From assembly GCA_026874595.1 (NCBI GenBank), contig CM049310.1:77803056-77867055 (forward strand): a stretch of 64,000 nucleotides of DNA. Direction: 5' to 3'. Source of the DNA: Sipunculus nudus. Its lineage: Eukaryota; Annelida; Sipuncula; Golfingiida; Sipunculidae. The notes below the pieces were generated by a model. That model searched no databases. It was given only the letters and a program-made list of their open reading frames with translations, and was not told where the DNA came from. Of this stretch, positions 9,827 through 23,000 are shown piece after piece; position 1 is the stretch's first letter, and each line of letters opens with the position of its first letter. The translations under genes were made by a program, and so were the position numbers.

Positions 9827-12588
9827 AACAAGTGACCCATGGGTCATGACGCTCAGCTGACTGGAAGAGATTCGCAAAAGGAAATTTTATCATCATGCAG
9901 AATAGTATAGTATATACCCATTCATCTGAAGTATCAAACAGATTAACCAACAGGCCAAGATTTAGTCTGTATTAATATATCTCAATAATAGAGAAAAAAT
10001 GTGTAAACTTTAAAAACTAGAATACAGGTAGCCGACAAGTGACCACGTGTATCCGCCAAAATCAGAGTGGAACGGGTGAAGTGAGGCATAGATTGAGTGA
10101 CAAGGGGAAATAGAGTGAGGTATGTTGCATATTAGCATGGATGTCTGCAGCCTAAATGTGTAGGTAGGTTGTGCCACCTACCACAAATCCAGAAAGCTAT
10201 CCAAGTTGTATACATATGCAAAATTTTAGCAGAAAAGTCAAACCACTACATGTATATGAGTGGTTTTAGCCCACGGCAGACACACTGAAAGACCCTGTGC
10301 AAAAATGGTTGCAGGTGGCTCCTCCAGTTTTGTGTATGATAAAGACCTATGTGAGATCTAAACACATGCACAATTTTGGCCCAATCGGTCAATTGAATCC
10401 TGAGATGTGAGCTTGGATACGTGCAGCTTGAACGTGAATGTAGGTGGCGCCACCTGTCATAAAATTGAGAGAGCTATCCAGGATGTATACGCATGCCGAA
10501 TATCAGGTGAATTAGTCATTTCCCTGAAGAGATATGAGTGATTTTAACCCAGGCAGATGAACAGATGGACACTGTGCAAACATGGTTACAGGTGGCGCCA
10601 CCATTTTATTTGTATGTTATAGAGCTATCCAAGGGCTACATTTGTATCAATTTTATTTCCTAATCGGTCAAACGGTTCCTGAGATATGAGCTTGGATTTC
10701 ATCAGCGTGAGCGTGAATGTAGGTGGGGCCACCTGTCACAAAAATCAAGAAAGCTATCCAGGATGTATACCCATGACGAATTTCAGGTGAATTAGTCCAT
10801 TCACTGCAGAGATATGAGTTATTTTAACCCAAGGCAGATGAACAGATGGAAACTGTGCAAACATGGTTACAGGTGGCGCCACCATTTTTTGCGTATGTTA
10901 TAAAGCAATCCAAGGGCTACATTTGTATAAATTTTATTTCCTGATCGGTCAAACGGTTCCCGAGATATGAGGGTTTATGTGTGGAAACAGACGCACAAAT
11001 GGACCCTGGATAGAGAGGAAAGGTCAGAGGTCAACGCAAATTGGTTATGCACCAGTTCACATGTGACCCGATAATTAGTGTAAGTTTCGGAAAAATCGGT
11101 CCATTAGTGTCAGAGGAGCTCTCTGGAAACGAACGCGGCGGCGGAGGAACCCGGTCAAAATCATAGTATCCGCAAAACTTCGTTTTGGCGGATACAAAAA
11201 TACAGGTGGGTTCACCAGTCAGCAGAAACTAATAAAAACACTTAATGGTCAATATCCATGCAAAGAATCATGATGATCTCCGCATTAGTTGTTCAGATAC
11301 TTCAGCTTTTGTATCAAATTGTCCACTATTCTGAGGGATACTTTGGAGTCCTATAGCTTGAAGGATATGGGTAACACAGACCTAATTTCAAGTTTCTACA
11401 GGCACTTTTCATTGGCCTTCTTGCATGACAAGAATGAAGATTCTAGGTCCAGTTGTTGCCATTTGTACCCTGTTAACAGATAACCACATCTTTAAAGGTC
11501 TCAAAAAAAGAGAAAAATATTCGTAAAAATTTGGAAAAAATAGAGGTGGCACACCCAGTCTGCAGAAACGGATGGAACAGCTCATGATCAATATGTATGC
11601 CAAAAATCATGACCATCAGTGTTGTAGTTATTGAGATATTGAAGTTTTGTATGAAATTTTTGACTATTCTGGGGGGTACTTTGGGGCCCCATAGCTCGAA
11701 GGATTATGTAACAGAGACCTAATTTCTGGTTACAATGGAGACTTATAATAGGTCTCTCAGTGTGTTGAGAATGAAGACTCTAGGTCCAGTCATTACGATT
11801 TGTGCCACGTTAACAGATGACAGCATCCTTAAAGGTATCAAAAATAGAGGAAAAAATCGTAAAAAATTGAACCATACAGGTGGCGCCATCATTCTGCAGG
11901 AACTGATGGAACTTCTCATGATCAAAATGTATGCCAAAAATCATGACCATCAGTGATGTAGTTATTGAGATATTGAAGTTTTTGTATAAAAATTTTGACT
12001 ATTCTGAGGGGTATTTTGGGGCCCCATAGCTCAAAGGATATGGGTAATAGAGACCTAATTTCTGGTTTCCAAGGAGATTTTTCATGGACCTCTCAGTGTG
12101 GTGAGAATGAAGATTCTAGGTCCAGTCGTTACGATTTGTGCCTTGTTAACAGATGACAGCATCCTTAAAGGTCTCAAAAATAGAGGAAAATTGTAAAAAA
12201 AAATGAACAATACAGGTGGCGCCACCAGTCTGCAGGAACTGATGGAACATCTCATGATCAAAATGTATGCCAAAAATCATGACCATCAGTGATGTAGTTA
12301 TTGAGATATTGAAGTTTTTGTATGAAATTTTTGACTATTCTGGGGGGTACTTTGGGTCCCCGTAGCTCGAAGGATATGGGTAACAGAGACCTAATTTCTG
12401 GTTTCCAAGGGGATTTTTCATGGACCTCTCAGAATCCCAAGTAACAAGGTTCTAGGTCCAGTGGTTATGATTTGTGCCTGGTTAACGGACGGACAGACGG
12501 ACAGACAGACAGACGGACAGACAGACGGACGACGGACAAAAAAGTGATCGCTATAGCTCAGATGACTTCAGTCAGCTGAGCTAAAAAA
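9827..12588 (-). mobile_element. Family F element copy F3, nested in the hAT-like element
   Basis: On the minus strand it runs from TTTTTTAGCTCAGCTGAC (12588) through a GTCCGTCTGTC tract. It then crosses about four units of a roughly 340-bp tandem repeat (12480-11220) and Helitron-like C. It ends with CAGCTGAGCGTCATGAC and the palindrome-containing CCCATGGGTCACTTGTT (9827). It is the inverted counterpart of F4 at 33106-37204, which has more tandem units. Confidence 0.8.
10017..11197 (-). mobile_element. Helitron-like non-autonomous element C
   Basis: It has the family termini TTGTATCCGCCAAAACG (11197, minus strand) and CCTGTATTCTAG (10017), with a decayed hairpin (GTGGTCA/CGGCTAC). It carries fewer internal units than A and B. 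It occupies the same position within F3 as element D within F4, so the insertion predates the F3/F4 split. Confidence 0.7.
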
Positions 12589-12677
12589 TGTTGTATCTAA
12601 ACCTTGCTTTGAATTACAAAATAACTTATTTTCTAATAACAATATTATAAATATATGAAATATTATTAAATAAATAA

Positions 12678-12681
<4 letters not shown>

Positions 12682-12729
<48 letters not shown>
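12682..12729. repeat. (TA)n microsatellite
   Basis: About 24 TA dinucleotides, followed by further AT-rich sequence and a run of about 20 C at 12819-12838. Such tracts are prone to length errors in assemblies. Confidence 0.9.
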
Positions 12730-12730
<1 letters not shown>

Positions 12731-13194
12731 CATATATAATATAAATAGATACATATATATAGAGAGACGCTGAAAAAGGAATATATGTGTGTGTGTATAT
12801 TTAAATATACAAAGTCATCCCCCCCCCCCCCCCCCCCACCCTGGAAGAAATATTGACGCGACTGCCTGTAACATCAACAACTGATAGTATTTGTCCAGAG
12901 AGAATTAACAGCCCCGGTAGACATCTTGCATTTGGTGACAGTCCTGTACAAGGCTTTAGGCCTGTGTACTATTATGTTCATATTTTAACTTCCTTGGTGC
13001 AAAATAGGGCTAAGAAGAGTACAGTAATGTTTCTAGTGGTCAAATATACAATACACATAGATGTACTGAACATTAATCAATGGATATATGTTAAATCTCA
13101 CAGTTGTGTATGGAGTATTATAATCACAGTTAACTGCAGGTGCAATCTATGTACCCCACAATGCGTCAGTCACTGAAAAAAAAGCAATTGAGGA

Positions 13195-13418
13195 GTTCAT
13201 TCTTATGGGCTAATATGGAACGTGACGCGCCGCCCACGCGCACCAGACAGATTTTGCGTCTAGCTGCTACCGATAGATGGCGTGGAGCCGCACTCGGAAC
13301 TCCTCGGCCGAGATATGGCGAGATGTTCCGAATGGCGTAAGCCGGTCATATTGTGGCGCCACCTGCTGCAGAAGTGAGGAGTCAGAGGAACCAACTGGTG
13401 CACATGAGGACAACCAAG
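13195..13418 (+). promoter_or_regulatory. VARS2: CpG-rich putative promoter or noncoding first exon of VARS2
   Basis: This is the most CpG-rich stretch near the VARS2 start, containing GTGACGCGCCGCCCACGCG and CTCGGCCGAGATATGGCG. A donor-like CAAG|GTAAAC sits at 13418/13419, and an acceptor-like TCTGCTTCCAG ends at 13686, 28 bases before the ATG. A noncoding exon spliced into the 5' UTR is therefore possible. A CTCF-like 15-mer occupies 13355-13369 on the minus strand. The left end of this region may overlap repeat R. This is inference without transcript data. Confidence 0.35.
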
Positions 13419-13714
13419 GTAAACCATAAAGCAAAATAATTAAACACTGATATAACATCATGAAGAGACCCATTCAGTGTCTATCTGCACGTATATCCTC
13501 AAACTAAAACATTGTATAAAAGTGCAAGCCTTTGTTTACCTCAAAACGGTCAGAATTCCTCTAAAAACCATAAACTTTTAAACCCAGTGCCAGTACCATT
13601 AACTGAGTTAGGGCAATTAGTTGTAATTGAATGACCAACCGGTCACGAACGTTGTGAAAAATCAGCTGTCAAAGTTCTGCTTCCAGGTTCTTTTGCTGAT
13701 CGTTTTATGGCAAA

Positions 13715-14014
13715 ATGCTTCAGCTTCTGACAAAAACAACTGGGATGAGGTCGAGTTGGTGTGTGATGCGGTGGATACTCGCTCATCAGAGAGAGTTCCC
13801 TGTCCGCAGGGGGAGATTGAAGACCTGTAACTTGTGCCAGCAAGTGGTGACAAGGACATTTTCAGCCTCAACAGCACATGATGGTTCCAGCACTGAAGCA
13901 GCACTGCAACAGCAAAAGGCTGCTGAAGAAAAAAGAAAGCTCAAACTGGCACAGAAAGAAGCCAAGAGACTGGCCAGGCTACAGAAAGAACAGGAAAAAG
14001 CTAAAGAAGCAAAG
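13715..14014 (+). CDS. VARS2: VARS2 exon 1 (residues 1-100)
   Basis: It encodes the presequence (1-49), the cleavage motif RTF|SAS and a K/E/A-rich helix ending QEKAKEAK. The donor is AAAG|GTACCT, phase 0. The next intron (14015-15139) shows no recognisable element. Confidence 0.88.
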
Positions 14015-17000
14015 GTACCTGCAACAAAACTATTTTGAAACTTGATTTTGCCTACTCTTATTAAATAGTTGGTTATATAACACTTTCACATTGTACAAAC
14101 TTCATTGACCTATTATGACATTTTACTTTAGCCATGTATCTGTTGCCAGCAAAACGGATACCATTACAGTGGCCCGGCATCTTCCACAGGTTCACAAGTA
14201 GAGGCCCGACACCCCTCCATTACAGGTCCCCTTGCATGGGGAGGGGTGACGATCTTCTTGACCATTTAAAGTAGGCAATTCAGCGATATGGCATTATATA
14301 GGACTCATATGAAATTTGACACATGTTTAACATATTGTTTTGACCCTTTCAGCGGTCAATTATTGCTTTTCTGAAGTTTCAGTATTATTTCTGATTTATT
14401 TCCGACAATAACCTCATTTCCGAGTTTTTCCAGGAATTTCCAAGATTTTTCCGGCTTTTACCATGTACCCCCATGCATGCTGTTTGCAGAGCTGGTGTAC
14501 AAGTAGTCACTGCTGTCAGTCAAAATATATAACATTGTTGGGTCTGAAGTGGTCCTCAAAGGGCTAGTATTGATTGTTTTTCTGGTTACAGATACATTGC
14601 TACAATATAATAGTCTTAAAGTCATCAATAGGACGATGAAGGGGGAACTTGGCAAGTGAAAGCTTAAGGACCTTTTATTTAATAAGGGTAGAATTTACAC
14701 CCATACTGTCAATTTGCATTAGCGTTGAACTACACCCCTGTTAATTTTGTCAGTCTATTTACCACATGAAATCTCATTGCCATTAGTGTTGGTACCAATA
14801 TGATTATTCAGTTCTCACTTAATGTCTTTGATTTAAACATTTCTGTGAGCAAATATCATCTGCTGAGTTTTAGTTATGGCGGGCATATACATCATATGTC
14901 ACATAGTTTTACTGAGAGTTTGGCTGTTTCTCATAAGACCAATGATGAAAATGCTGGTGTTGCTAAATTTTTTTGTCCATTCATTATTACTGAGTTACCC
15001 ATAACCAGTAACAAGTTTAATAAATTTTTCATCACTGGTAGTTTGTAAGACTTTCTATAATTTTAGTCGTATTAAAATTCAATCTTTATTTTTTTTTTAT
15101 TAATATTGATTAATATAAAAGTTTGGTTCTTCTTTAAAGGAAAGAACAGAAATAGTGTATGACAGACCAACAGCACCAGGGGAGAAGAAAGGTCAGCAAT
15201 TTAATTTTTTTCTACAGTAAAACTAAGCATTTACAAGTATGGTTTTCCTTTACTGACATGTACTGCGGTATGCTTGATATTAAGGAGGTTAAATATTTGC
15301 GATTTCCATGTCATCAGTGTTTCACCAGGCTTTCATTTTCACAATTTTCCACACAGTAACTGTAACAGTGTACCTAACCAATATAATTATAATATCAGTT
15401 ACCTAATATGCATGCAAAATATTAACATTGGTAAGCAGAGCCAAGGGAACATTGATCAGGGGGAAATTCTTAATGTAACAGTGGCAGATATACAAAAAAA
15501 TGGTGTTATTTAAATTATAAATCTTTGAATTACGGGTGACATAAAACATATGCTAATATTGACACAACCAGCACAATATATGTGAGATATCACTGAAGCT
15601 AGAGAATAAATTACTGTTCACCTGTGCAGATGAGGGCTCTTATTCACCTTATTTCCCTTCACAAATATCGCAAATTTGAAACCTTTGGGAACAAAAAGCC
15701 AACCACAGAATGTAAGAGATCTTTCCAGGTCTTTGTTTGTATCTCTGCAGGATAAAGTTAGGGCCATAAAATTGATGTCTGTTCCATGAATGGCATTTAG
15801 TTTATAGTAATTGGTTGTTGTCCTTGTGTAGTGGTTTAACAGTGTATTATACCACACAATCAACTGCACACCTTTCTACTCCCATACTATCGTAATAAAT
15901 ACGGTTGTTATGATACATGAGGTGTATTATAGTATACATTACCAGTCAATATTTTTCCTTGACAGATCAATTAATATATTTTCATTAAATTTATGTTTAA
16001 ACCATGAAAAAATTAAATTGAAAACTAGAAATCTGCAGCCGAAGGAATGCAAGCCTCCACTGTGTGTTTGCATTCATTTATTTGGTCCATATTTCAAGGT
16101 TAAGTGCAAAAGTGACTGTACATTTGTGAATATTCCTTGATGATGTTCTTGAATCTGGATCATGTCTCTTCCACCACAAAATCTTATTGGTTCTTCCTTT
16201 ACCCATTCCCGATTGCCCTAAAATATTTCCTTAAATACCCTGCATGATTTTACCAGTCGTGTTGTGAACAAACACACATGCACATGAACAGGGATGATGA
16301 CATACCCTCCTGGGAGAGGTAAGAGTCAGCCAGTCAGATGCTATACAACTTATCCTCCCCTCGCTTACCTTTTACGATGCTAAGAGACTCAGTTTAATGA
16401 GAGGCAAAGCTTTCCATCTGTGGATGAGTAACCATCACATATCAATACATTGACATCTGATAATACGGGATATTGCCGATACTCTCATGTGTGAAGGTAG
16501 AATATGCTGTCCTGCCTGAAAAATTTCAATTTTTCAGGCAAAGAACTAACGCCCTTGGCTGACAGCCAGTCCAGCCTATTCATTTAATAAAGCTGCGTGT
16601 GCACTAAGCATAGTGCTTTTTATTACAAAATTTCCTTAAATTTAATATGGTCTTGTCTTCAAAGTATGTTGTTGAGTTGAAATAAAAATTGTTGCATGAA
16701 TGTGAAACAGATTAGAAATGTCACATTGCGTAAGAACTTTTATCTTGTATCAATGGACTTGCATAATAATTCAGGGCAAAGCTACAAGTGGTTTTTGTTT
16801 TACAGATAAATGTAATGTTTTGCAAGTTTCCTTTAATGTTCCTTGCATCATACCAACATTTATAATAGCAGTTTTACAGTTGTTCAATGATCACATTAAG
16901 TTAACAGAGTCAAAAGTGAATATAAGCTGATAGAGTGAGGATGGTCAGATAAGACCGTGCTAATGACTATATTGCTGAATCATGCTTGCCTGCATAAATG

Positions 17001-20000
17001 GGCTTCCAGCTGTGCAAGCCAGTGGTTTTTTTCCTCCATTTACAGGAGAAACTGTGTTGGCGATATGCTGTATAATGATGCAATATTTTACTTATATACT
17101 CTCACAGGCCAAATAAAAATAAAATTTCTGGACCCTTGTGATTTATAATATCTAAATGTCAAGGCCACTTTTAAGACAGTTAAGCAGGCCTAGTTTTAAA
17201 ATGATTTTTGACATTATCATTTACAATGACTGGTTGTTGCAGATATACAGTGCCCTTTACCTGCTGCGTACAGCCCCCGCTATGTTGAAGCTGCGTGGTA
17301 TGACTGGTGGACAAAGGAAGGTTTCTTTAATCCAGACTATAGGGTGAGGCACCAACCAACTCCCTTCACCATTCTTGAGTAGTGATAAAGCAGATTAGAT
17401 ACAGTACATGTGAATTATGAAATAACCATCTTAAATTTTTTTTGTTTGCACTATACATAGGGCCTTGCTTAAGGGGTGTTTCTATGTGTGCATATATGTG
17501 TATATGCATTAAAAATTGCTCATATGATTTTGTAACTGGAGTGTTTTCATGTGTCTGTCAGTGTATATGTGTCTGTGCCACAGGAGTGATTTTCACACAT
17601 AGGGTCTGTGTGAACTAAGAGATTCAGGATAAAATGATGTCACTCCAACATCTTTTTGTGGGAGGCCTGCGCCTTCCACTGAATAAATTATTAGTCTGCC
17701 AGTTCATGCATATTTGCACATACATGCACATGGAAACACACAAATTTTTTCATGCATATACATATATACACACACATGGAAACACACCTTTACGTCATGT
17801 ACAGCTTTTGTGAAGCACTGATTGTTTTGGATTGGTTAGCCTGGTTTGGCTGACAGAGGGCCAGATGACACATGTTCAACAAGTGGTCTGTAGCACACTC
17901 TGGAATTGGCTGACCTAAAAGCAGATCCAAGGATGGTTATCTGGTCGACAAAACCATTTAAAGGCAGCACATAGACAGAGCAGGATAAACTGATTTCTGC
18001 TGCTTCAGAAGTATGTTTTCCAAGTTACAGAATTTTATATCCACGTAAAACATGCAGAATATGGTTTATTTGTAAAGTGACTTTTTTTTTCTTTTTATCT
18101 TCCATTAGCTCATTTAACCAAATTTATTATTTGTCTCTCATCTAAATTATCAGTAATTTATTCATGTATGCAATATGAGGTCTTCAGTTTTCTTAGTATC
18201 CTGAAAGAAATTTAATGATGTAAAGCGGCACTTTATCTAAGCATAAATAGGTTTCATATGTTATTTCACCCACTTGTAGCCTTATGGACATACACATATT
18301 CATGAACTACAGGTGTGCTAATCATTTTCATATTGTGCATTTTGTCAATTTTTGAGTACCACTGATACACATACATACACATTAACACAGACCTATCTGA
18401 TTCTCTTGAATGGCTCTGTTATATTTAAATCTTTCATGATGATAGGTCAATGACAATTCTGTTGAATTGATGAGGATGAAAGTAACCACATCATTAGAAT
18501 GATATGTTTTCATTAAGCCTTCTGTATTTCATGTTTTTATGTGCAAGGGGCTAGAAATAATCCAGAAGACTTAGCCTGTCATAAAGACATTAGAGCAAAA
18601 TTCTGAGGTTCTCTCAAGAAGTCACCATTTCACCTTATAAGCACTGGCCAGGTTCAAGAGGACCTACTACTACCCAACCCCTTTATCTTTACGCCACTTC
18701 CTGCCCATCAGTTCAGCCTTTTAAAATTTAGCAAGTAAGGCAATCATTATCAGGGAAATGTTTTTATAGTATTATTAAGTAGACTTGTGTTTTCACGCTT
18801 ACAGCAGGACAAGAAGGATTCTGGTTCTTTTGTGATGTGTCTCCCTCCACCCAATGTCACGGGCACCCTTCATCTTGGCCATGCTTTAGGGAATGCCATT
18901 GAAGATGCAATCGTAAGATGGCAAGTGTTCTTGTGTGTTGTATATGTAGCCATGCTCAAAATAGTCTTATATATATAAATCTTGACATTTCTGTCTTCTT
19001 TTTCTCCTTGTAAATTATCTGTGCCACAGAAATATAAGAAATGCAACATTGGATATAGGTTATGCATCGCATGCAAAATTTTTTTTACCTTATGAATATA
19101 AGAATGAGAAGTCAAAAATTTTTAGCTCAGCTGACTATAAGTCATCTGAGCTATAGTCGTGGTCCTTTGTCCGTCGTCCGTCCGGCCGTCTGTCCATCCG
19201 TCCGTTTACAGGGCACGTTTTAAAACCGTTGGACCTACGAATCCAAAATTTTACATATCATTAGATGTTCCCAAAATCTCCTACCATACCGAAAATTGGG
19301 TCATTAGGACTTTGTTCCTTTGAGATATTAAGGAAAAACCTCTGTTTTCAATAAAAAAACCATTGTTACACTTCAAGGCTGCCTAATATCAAAACCACTG
19401 ATCTGTTCTTGGTCATATTTAGTATTCATATTTTTCCATACATTTTCTGTGAACATACCAAAAATTAGGTCAGTTTTGGGTATTATTTTGAAGTTATGGG
19501 CCCAAATATAATGCAGTTTTTTTAAAAATCAGGAAATATATTTACTCACCTAACATGAGAATTGCTGAAGCTGGAGACTTTTTTTTTCAGGAATATAACT
19601 TTATTTAATCAAGATTCAATTATTTACCCAAAATTAGATCTGAATTTGGCAAATTTTTCAAGTTATTAGCATAAATAAAAAATTAATACCTTAAATTTTG
19701 TCCAACTAAGGGAATGGCATGTTTTTTTTCTGTAAGCACTGTTGATTTAATTTTCACAGCATATGTACATAAGGATTTAATCTTTTAAAATCTGAAATTT
19801 CAAAGGAATTGATTGAAAAGAGTAGCTTTTATTCAAGTTTTCATACACCATGTCAAGTGTTGTTTACATCTGGCCCGCCTAGTAGAACAGCCATCACTTG
19901 AATTATGTAACCCACCCCAGGCAGCTTGCCTCGGGCTCAGCTTGGCTACTACTAGCAGGCTTCCCCTTTGCCCTGCACTCCCCCCCCCCCCCCCGATGGT

Positions 20001-23000
20001 GCATTAACTAGATGAATGTTATAATTTTCTGTATTTTATTTTATTCATGCCTATGCTACATTTTAGATTTTGTATTGTACCACCAGGGTTACAATGATTA
20101 AAGTGCACATTTAATAGTGTCCACAAAGTGGTGTATTGCTATGAAAGTGTGGATGTTCATCAGAAAAATAATTCCTTACTTCAGAAGAGTAAAACTTCAC
20201 CAGGTGTGAAATTGACTATTAATTCCAGTAATAAATTATAGCTGAGATTGTAATTAGCATAATGATATTGTTTGTCCCTCATTCAACCAAAAATGTGTAT
20301 ACTTTATTTGAAAAGATGTTTTTATTTTATCAAATTTTTCTGAATCTTTTATTTTATTTTGGTGAATAAAATTAAGCATGTACTGAAAACTCCAATGTGC
20401 AAAACTTTTTAATAGTGATTCAAGGAATAATCTTGAAGATGCCATGTTGTGGCATTATTTTCTTTTAAGTTCAGTTTAAACATTTGTGATTTAAAAATAA
20501 TAAAATATATGTGTATGCATAACATGACCCAATATGAGCTACACTCTGGATATATAATGATTGCAACTTAGAATTCTAATATTTTAGCTAATATTTTCAT
20601 TTGTTTTATTACAAATAATATAAAACTTGTAAATAAAAAAAGGAATCAGATTTCAAACTATTAATGGAAAAAGTGGATATGCTAAAAAAAATAGGCTTAT
20701 ATATGAACTTAAATGCATTATTCCCTTGAAAGTGAAATAAATATATTAGTCCATTCTGTCCACTTGCCTGTCCATCTGTAAATGTTTCATATGCATCACA
20801 GTATCTCAAAACTTTTACTGTTTCCTCTATAAAATTCCTATGTACGTGCCAGTAATTTAGTCAGTATTATATTATCTAATAAAGGTTATAATTTAAAAAT
20901 ATATTTTTAGAAAAAATTAAATACATCTGTGTTTCTATTAAATATCTATTTTCATACTTCAGGACTGCCGAATATCAAAACCACTCATCTGGTTTTCTTC
21001 ATATTTACCATAAATATTCCTCTATATAACTTCAAGTTTGACCATGGCATGTTTCTTTCTTGTAAGAACATTTGATTTACTTTTCACAGTCGAGATATAT
21101 AGATTTAATCTGTTAAATTCTGAAATTTCAAAGTAAAAGCTTAAAAATTGTTCTAGTTATTGAAGTTTTTCTGAGGCTCTAATGTCCCTACAGCCTTGCC
21201 TGGGTAAACTTATTAGTGATGCAAAACTGCTGTCACAAATGTAGAATCACATGGCAACCCTGACCTTCCCCCCCCCCCCCCCAAACAGATATGTTGCATT
21301 AGTTACATACTTTAATTTGCATTGCTGTTGTATACAACTTTTCCTGAATCAAGTGTTATTTTCAGATTTTTATTATTTTGCAAATTTAAAAAAATATATT
21401 TTAAGAAAAAATAAATACATCTCTGTATATAATGTGATGTTTACTGAGCAGATTAACTGTAAATGTTGATGCAATTTAGAATGGTTGATCAACTTAAATT
21501 TTCAAATATAATTGATATATATTGTAAATGTATAGTAAAATTTATAAATTTTGTCAAAAATTTCCTTTAACAAAAAACTTATGTAATAAAAAAATGAGGA
21601 CCTAATGCAAACATTCGTTCAGTATTTTTCTGCCTCAGTAGAATGGGAATCAAAGTGATTTGCTTTGTTTTTCTATCTCTCTGTCTGTTTTTAAATATTC
21701 AATAATTATGAATAAACCTTTTTTTTACCTGTAAGATTAAATTTTGTATCCTGAATGTTTATTCAAAGGTGTTGTAACTTTCCTCACTCCCTGCCACTGA
21801 GTACTTGTTTAGGACAATATTCTTCTGGCAACTGCATAAAATTTATAAGAGTTATAAAGGTGTTTTTAAACTCTCATCCTCCCCCCCCCCCCCCCCCCCC
21901 CATCAGGTCAAACAGCTGAGTCCCCATGTAACCCTTCACCACAACACAACACCAGATTATGAGTCATCTCTTCTCTATATATTCACACTTAGACTCAGTC
22001 ACTTCAGATTGTTTTCCTCTATAGGTCACCCGCATGTCCCATCAGTAACTTCTTCTCTGAACTCCCAAGTTTAAGTCTCTCAAGTTGACCTCAACCTGCC
22101 TATGGTGATCATGGGCGATTTCATTATTGACATTTATAATAAAATAATTTAACACCAAATTGACACAATTATGTCAACTATTTAAATGTCAACAACTAGT
22201 CAGAGAACCAACCAGTGACCATGGAAATACCATAGATCTTGTCTTTACTAACTGTTTAAATGCTTCAGTTTCAACATTAGAAAACACATGGTCAGATCAC
22301 AAGATTATTATTAGCAACAACCCCCATTCTTCAATTCAGATCAAACATGGCAACTTCTCACAGCTTAATCTACAATTTCTTCTCTATAGATACTTTTTGA
22401 GACATTCTGTTTCCTCTCTAATTCAGCAACAACTGCTTCCAAAAACATATAAGTTGTCTACTATTCCATAAATATTTTTATTTATTAAATGTGTTATTTT
22501 ATACTTGCAAATCTCCACTTCCTTCCTCTGCAATTTACTACATCTGGTCATTCCCATTGCAATATTTTAGACACACATTCTTGTTCATATTTAAAATACT
22601 GATACTTCTATATAACTATTCCGCTCAACTACATAAACAATACAAAAAAATTACATCTGGCAAAATAAAATCTTACAGACCTACATACAACAATAGTGAA
22701 ACAATTAAATCTGTCTCATTCAGCTGAGCGCCGTGACCCATGGGTCCCTTGTTTTATTTAGGTAACTGGTACTGTAAAAAAAAACTTAAGCAAGGCTTGA
22801 CAGCTGAGCTTAATGATCCAATGGGTAACTTTGAAAAATGCATGTTAAAACTACCTGAATATTTGAGTAAATGATTCAAGAAGCCAATAAATAAGGAAGC
22901 ATAAAATTCTGCAAAACATGGTAAGCACCTGTCTTTTTCATAGGGTACTTCCAAATAGAAAACTGAACAATACCATACATGAGCTTAAGAATCCATGGAT

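Larger units (their letters stand above)
9654..12864. mobile_element. hAT-like non-autonomous element with 8-bp target duplication
   Basis: The left end is CAGGGGCGTCAATATAGG. The right end reads, inverted, CAGTCGCGTCAATAT. The flanks are identical 8-bp copies of CCTGTAAC at 9646-9653 and 12865-12872. An 8-bp duplication with CAGGGGCG-type ends fits hAT. The paralogous repeat near 57640 has one CCTGTAAC and no insert, giving an empty site. No transposase is seen; most of the interior is element F3, and the rest holds G- and C-rich tracts and (TA)n. Confidence 0.85.
9622..13215 (+). repeat. Older dispersed repeat R, interrupted by a hAT-like insertion
   Basis: Segments 9622-9653 and 12865-13215 match, in inverted order, one continuous stretch at about 57290-57665. 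Shared strings include CTGGAAAGCATGAAGCACC, GTAGACATCTTGCATTTGGT, TGCACCAAGGAAGTTAAAAT (reverse sense) and TTAACTGCAGGTGCAATCTA. The interruption is precisely the 9654-12864 element plus one copy of its target duplication. Confidence 0.8.

Noticed and set aside
12853-13176. 107-codon frame just upstream of VARS2
   Set aside because: It lies wholly within repeat R, whose other copy at 57.3 kb does not preserve the frame.
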